This document shows, in pieces, positions 60,062 to 64,000 of a stretch of DNA of 64,000 nucleotides. Position 1 is the stretch's first letter, and each line of letters starts with the position of its first letter. The notes beneath the pieces are model-generated. The model was not told where the DNA came from. It did no database searches and worked only from the letters and a program-made list of their open reading frames with translations. Both the position numbers and the translations under genes were made by a program. Source of the stretch: Cellulomonas aerilata (GTDB lineage: Bacteria; Actinomycetota; Actinomycetes; Actinomycetales; Cellulomonadaceae); contig NZ_BJYY01000001.1 in assembly GCF_007991755.1 (NCBI RefSeq), forward strand, positions 620,001 through 684,000, written 5' to 3'.

Positions 60062-60430
60062 GTGCCTACGATCCAGCAGCTGGTCCGCAAGGGCCGGTCG
60101 CCCAAGGTGACCAAGTCCAAGACCCCCGCGCTCAAGGGCTCCCCGCAGCGCCGCGGTGTGTGCACCCGCGTCTACACGACCACCCCGAAGAAGCCGAACT
60201 CGGCTCTCCGCAAGGTCGCGCGCGTCCGCCTCTCGAGCCAGGTCGAGGTCACCGCCTACATCCCCGGTGTCGGCCACAACCTGCAGGAGCACTCCATCGT
60301 GCTGGTGCGCGGTGGTCGTGTGAAGGACCTGCCGGGTGTCCGCTACAAGATCGTCCGTGGGGCTCTCGACACCCAGGGTGTCAAGAACCGCAAGCAGGCT
60401 CGCAGCCGCTACGGCGCGAAGAAGGGCTGA
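60062..60430 (+). CDS. rpsL: 30S ribosomal protein S12
   Basis: 122 residues. [20 protein letters not shown], then [17 protein letters not shown] and [17 protein letters not shown]. Both Lys positions linked to streptomycin resistance elsewhere are wild type. GTG start with GGAGA six bases upstream. rpsG begins five bases after the stop. Confidence 0.97.
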   Translation: MPTIQQLVRKGRSPKVTKSKTPALKGSPQRRGVCTRVYTTTPKKPNSALRKVARVRLSSQVEVTAYIPGVGHNLQEHSIVLVRGGRVKDLPGVRYKIVRGALDTQGVKNRKQARSRYGAKKG

Positions 60431-60435
60431 CCGAC

Positions 60436-60906
60436 ATGCCTCGCAAGGGTCCGGCCCCCAAGCGGCCGCTCATCGTCGACCCGGTCTACGGGTCCCCGGT
60501 CGTCACGCAGCTCATCAACAAGGTGCTGCTCGACGGCAAGAAGTCCGTCGCCGAGTCCATCGTCTACGGCGCCCTCGAGGGCGTGCGCGAGAAGACCAGC
60601 GGCGACCCCGTCGTCGTCCTCAAGCGCGCGCTGGAGAACGTCCGCCCGGCGCTCGAGGTCCGCTCGCGCCGCGTCGGTGGCGCGACCTACCAGGTGCCCG
60701 TCGAGGTCCGCCCCGTGCGCTCTACGACGCTGGCGCTGCGCTGGCTCACCGACTACTCCCGCGCCCGTCGCGAGAAGACGATGACCGAGCGGCTCATGAA
60801 CGAGATCCTCGACGCGAGCAACGGCCTCGGTGCCGCGGTGAAGCGTCGCGAGGACATGCACAAGATGGCCGAGTCGAACAAGGCCTTCGCGCACTACCGC
60901 TGGTGA
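60436..60906 (+). CDS. rpsG: 30S ribosomal protein S7
   Basis: 156 residues, the normal length. [20 protein letters not shown] at the start, [18 protein letters not shown] in the middle, AFAHYRW at the end. Initiates assembly of the 30S head. ATG start. Its last codons are duplicated just after the stop (see repeat). Confidence 0.97.
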   Translation: MPRKGPAPKRPLIVDPVYGSPVVTQLINKVLLDGKKSVAESIVYGALEGVREKTSGDPVVVLKRALENVRPALEVRSRRVGGATYQVPVEVRPVRSTTLALRWLTDYSRARREKTMTERLMNEILDASNGLGAAVKRREDMHKMAESNKAFAHYRW

Positions 60907-60973
60907 CCCCAGCCTCGCGCCGGGGGACCTCGGCGAGACCCGCTGGTGAACCCAGCTGCGCCGGGTCCCTCGG
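60898..60973 (+). repeat. Imperfect direct repeat at the rpsG 3' end
   Basis: Copy 1 (60898-60933) includes the final Arg-Trp-stop codons of rpsG and about 27 bases past it. Copy 2 (60941-60973) repeats CGCTGGTGA, CCCAGC, GCGCCGGG and CCTCGG with a few changes. It lies in the rpsG-fusA gap. Confidence 0.7.
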
Positions 60974-61003
60974 TGCGAACCAACTGCTCAGAAGGGCGAC
61001 AAC

Positions 61004-63106
<2,103 letters not shown>

Positions 63107-63232
63107 GTCCCACCGGTCGCGCCGGCCTGTCCCACCAGGGGCAGAGACCGGCAGGACCGAACGCCCGGCAGGTGTCACCATGACCCCTGCATCGCATGAG
63201 CAGTTCACTACCGTGAGTCCGAGGAGGACACA

Positions 63233-64000
<768 letters not shown>

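Overview
This window is a chromosomal segment of a very GC-rich actinobacterium. The best fit is a Micrococcales genome of the Cellulomonas type. The reasons are heavy use of GTG and TTG starts, GTGA/ATGA stop-start overlaps between most operon genes, short TANNNT -10 boxes, the gene order tRNA-Tyr/Thr/Met - rpmG - two hotdog dehydratases ... murB ... tRNA-Trp - secE - nusG - rplKA - rplJL - rpoBC - rpsL - rpsG - fusA - tuf, and a TTG-started rpoB. The genus is inferred; no rRNA is present.

Layout. (1) 1-12770: the 3' part of a nuo operon (nuoF partial, then nuoGHIJKLMN), coupled to a long-chain polyprenyl diphosphate synthase that probably makes the menaquinone tail (12767-13780). NuoG has lost all four N7 iron-sulfur ligands and ends in a histidine-rich tail. 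(2) 13806-29709: a plus-strand envelope/signalling operon. It holds a MoxR ATPase, then eight genes joined by 4-base overlaps: PP2C phosphatase, FHA protein, membrane Ser/Thr kinase with an FN3-like ectodomain, a 1933-residue beta-propeller/Ig/FN3 membrane-anchored protein, DUF58 protein, a transglutaminase-like membrane protein lacking the catalytic triad, a second FHA protein, and a small unrecognised protein. This is my main candidate for an undescribed system. (3) 29737-36547: scattered housekeeping and transport genes (RarD permease, FprA-type ferredoxin-NADP reductase, polar amino-acid ABC importer, HtpX protease, YajQ). (4) 36701-38332: tRNA-Tyr, tRNA-Thr, tRNA-Met, rpmG and two MaoC-type hotdog genes. 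(5) 38353-47332: genes lying within that otherwise conserved order. They are a LacI regulator facing two paralogous MFS transporters with paired operators, murB, a GntR regulator with a membrane protein, adenosine deaminase and an aminotransferase. (6) 47469-64000: tRNA-Trp, secE-nusG, the L11/L1 and L10/L12 operons, rpoBC and the str operon, ending inside tuf.

How it fits together: regions 1 and 6 are core respiration and transcription/translation. Region 2 looks like a phosphorylation-controlled surface machine: the kinase/phosphatase pair and two FHA readers on the inside, a MoxR/DUF58/transglutaminase-like core in the membrane, and a giant repeat protein outside. No CRISPR array, insertion sequence, phage gene or integrase was found.
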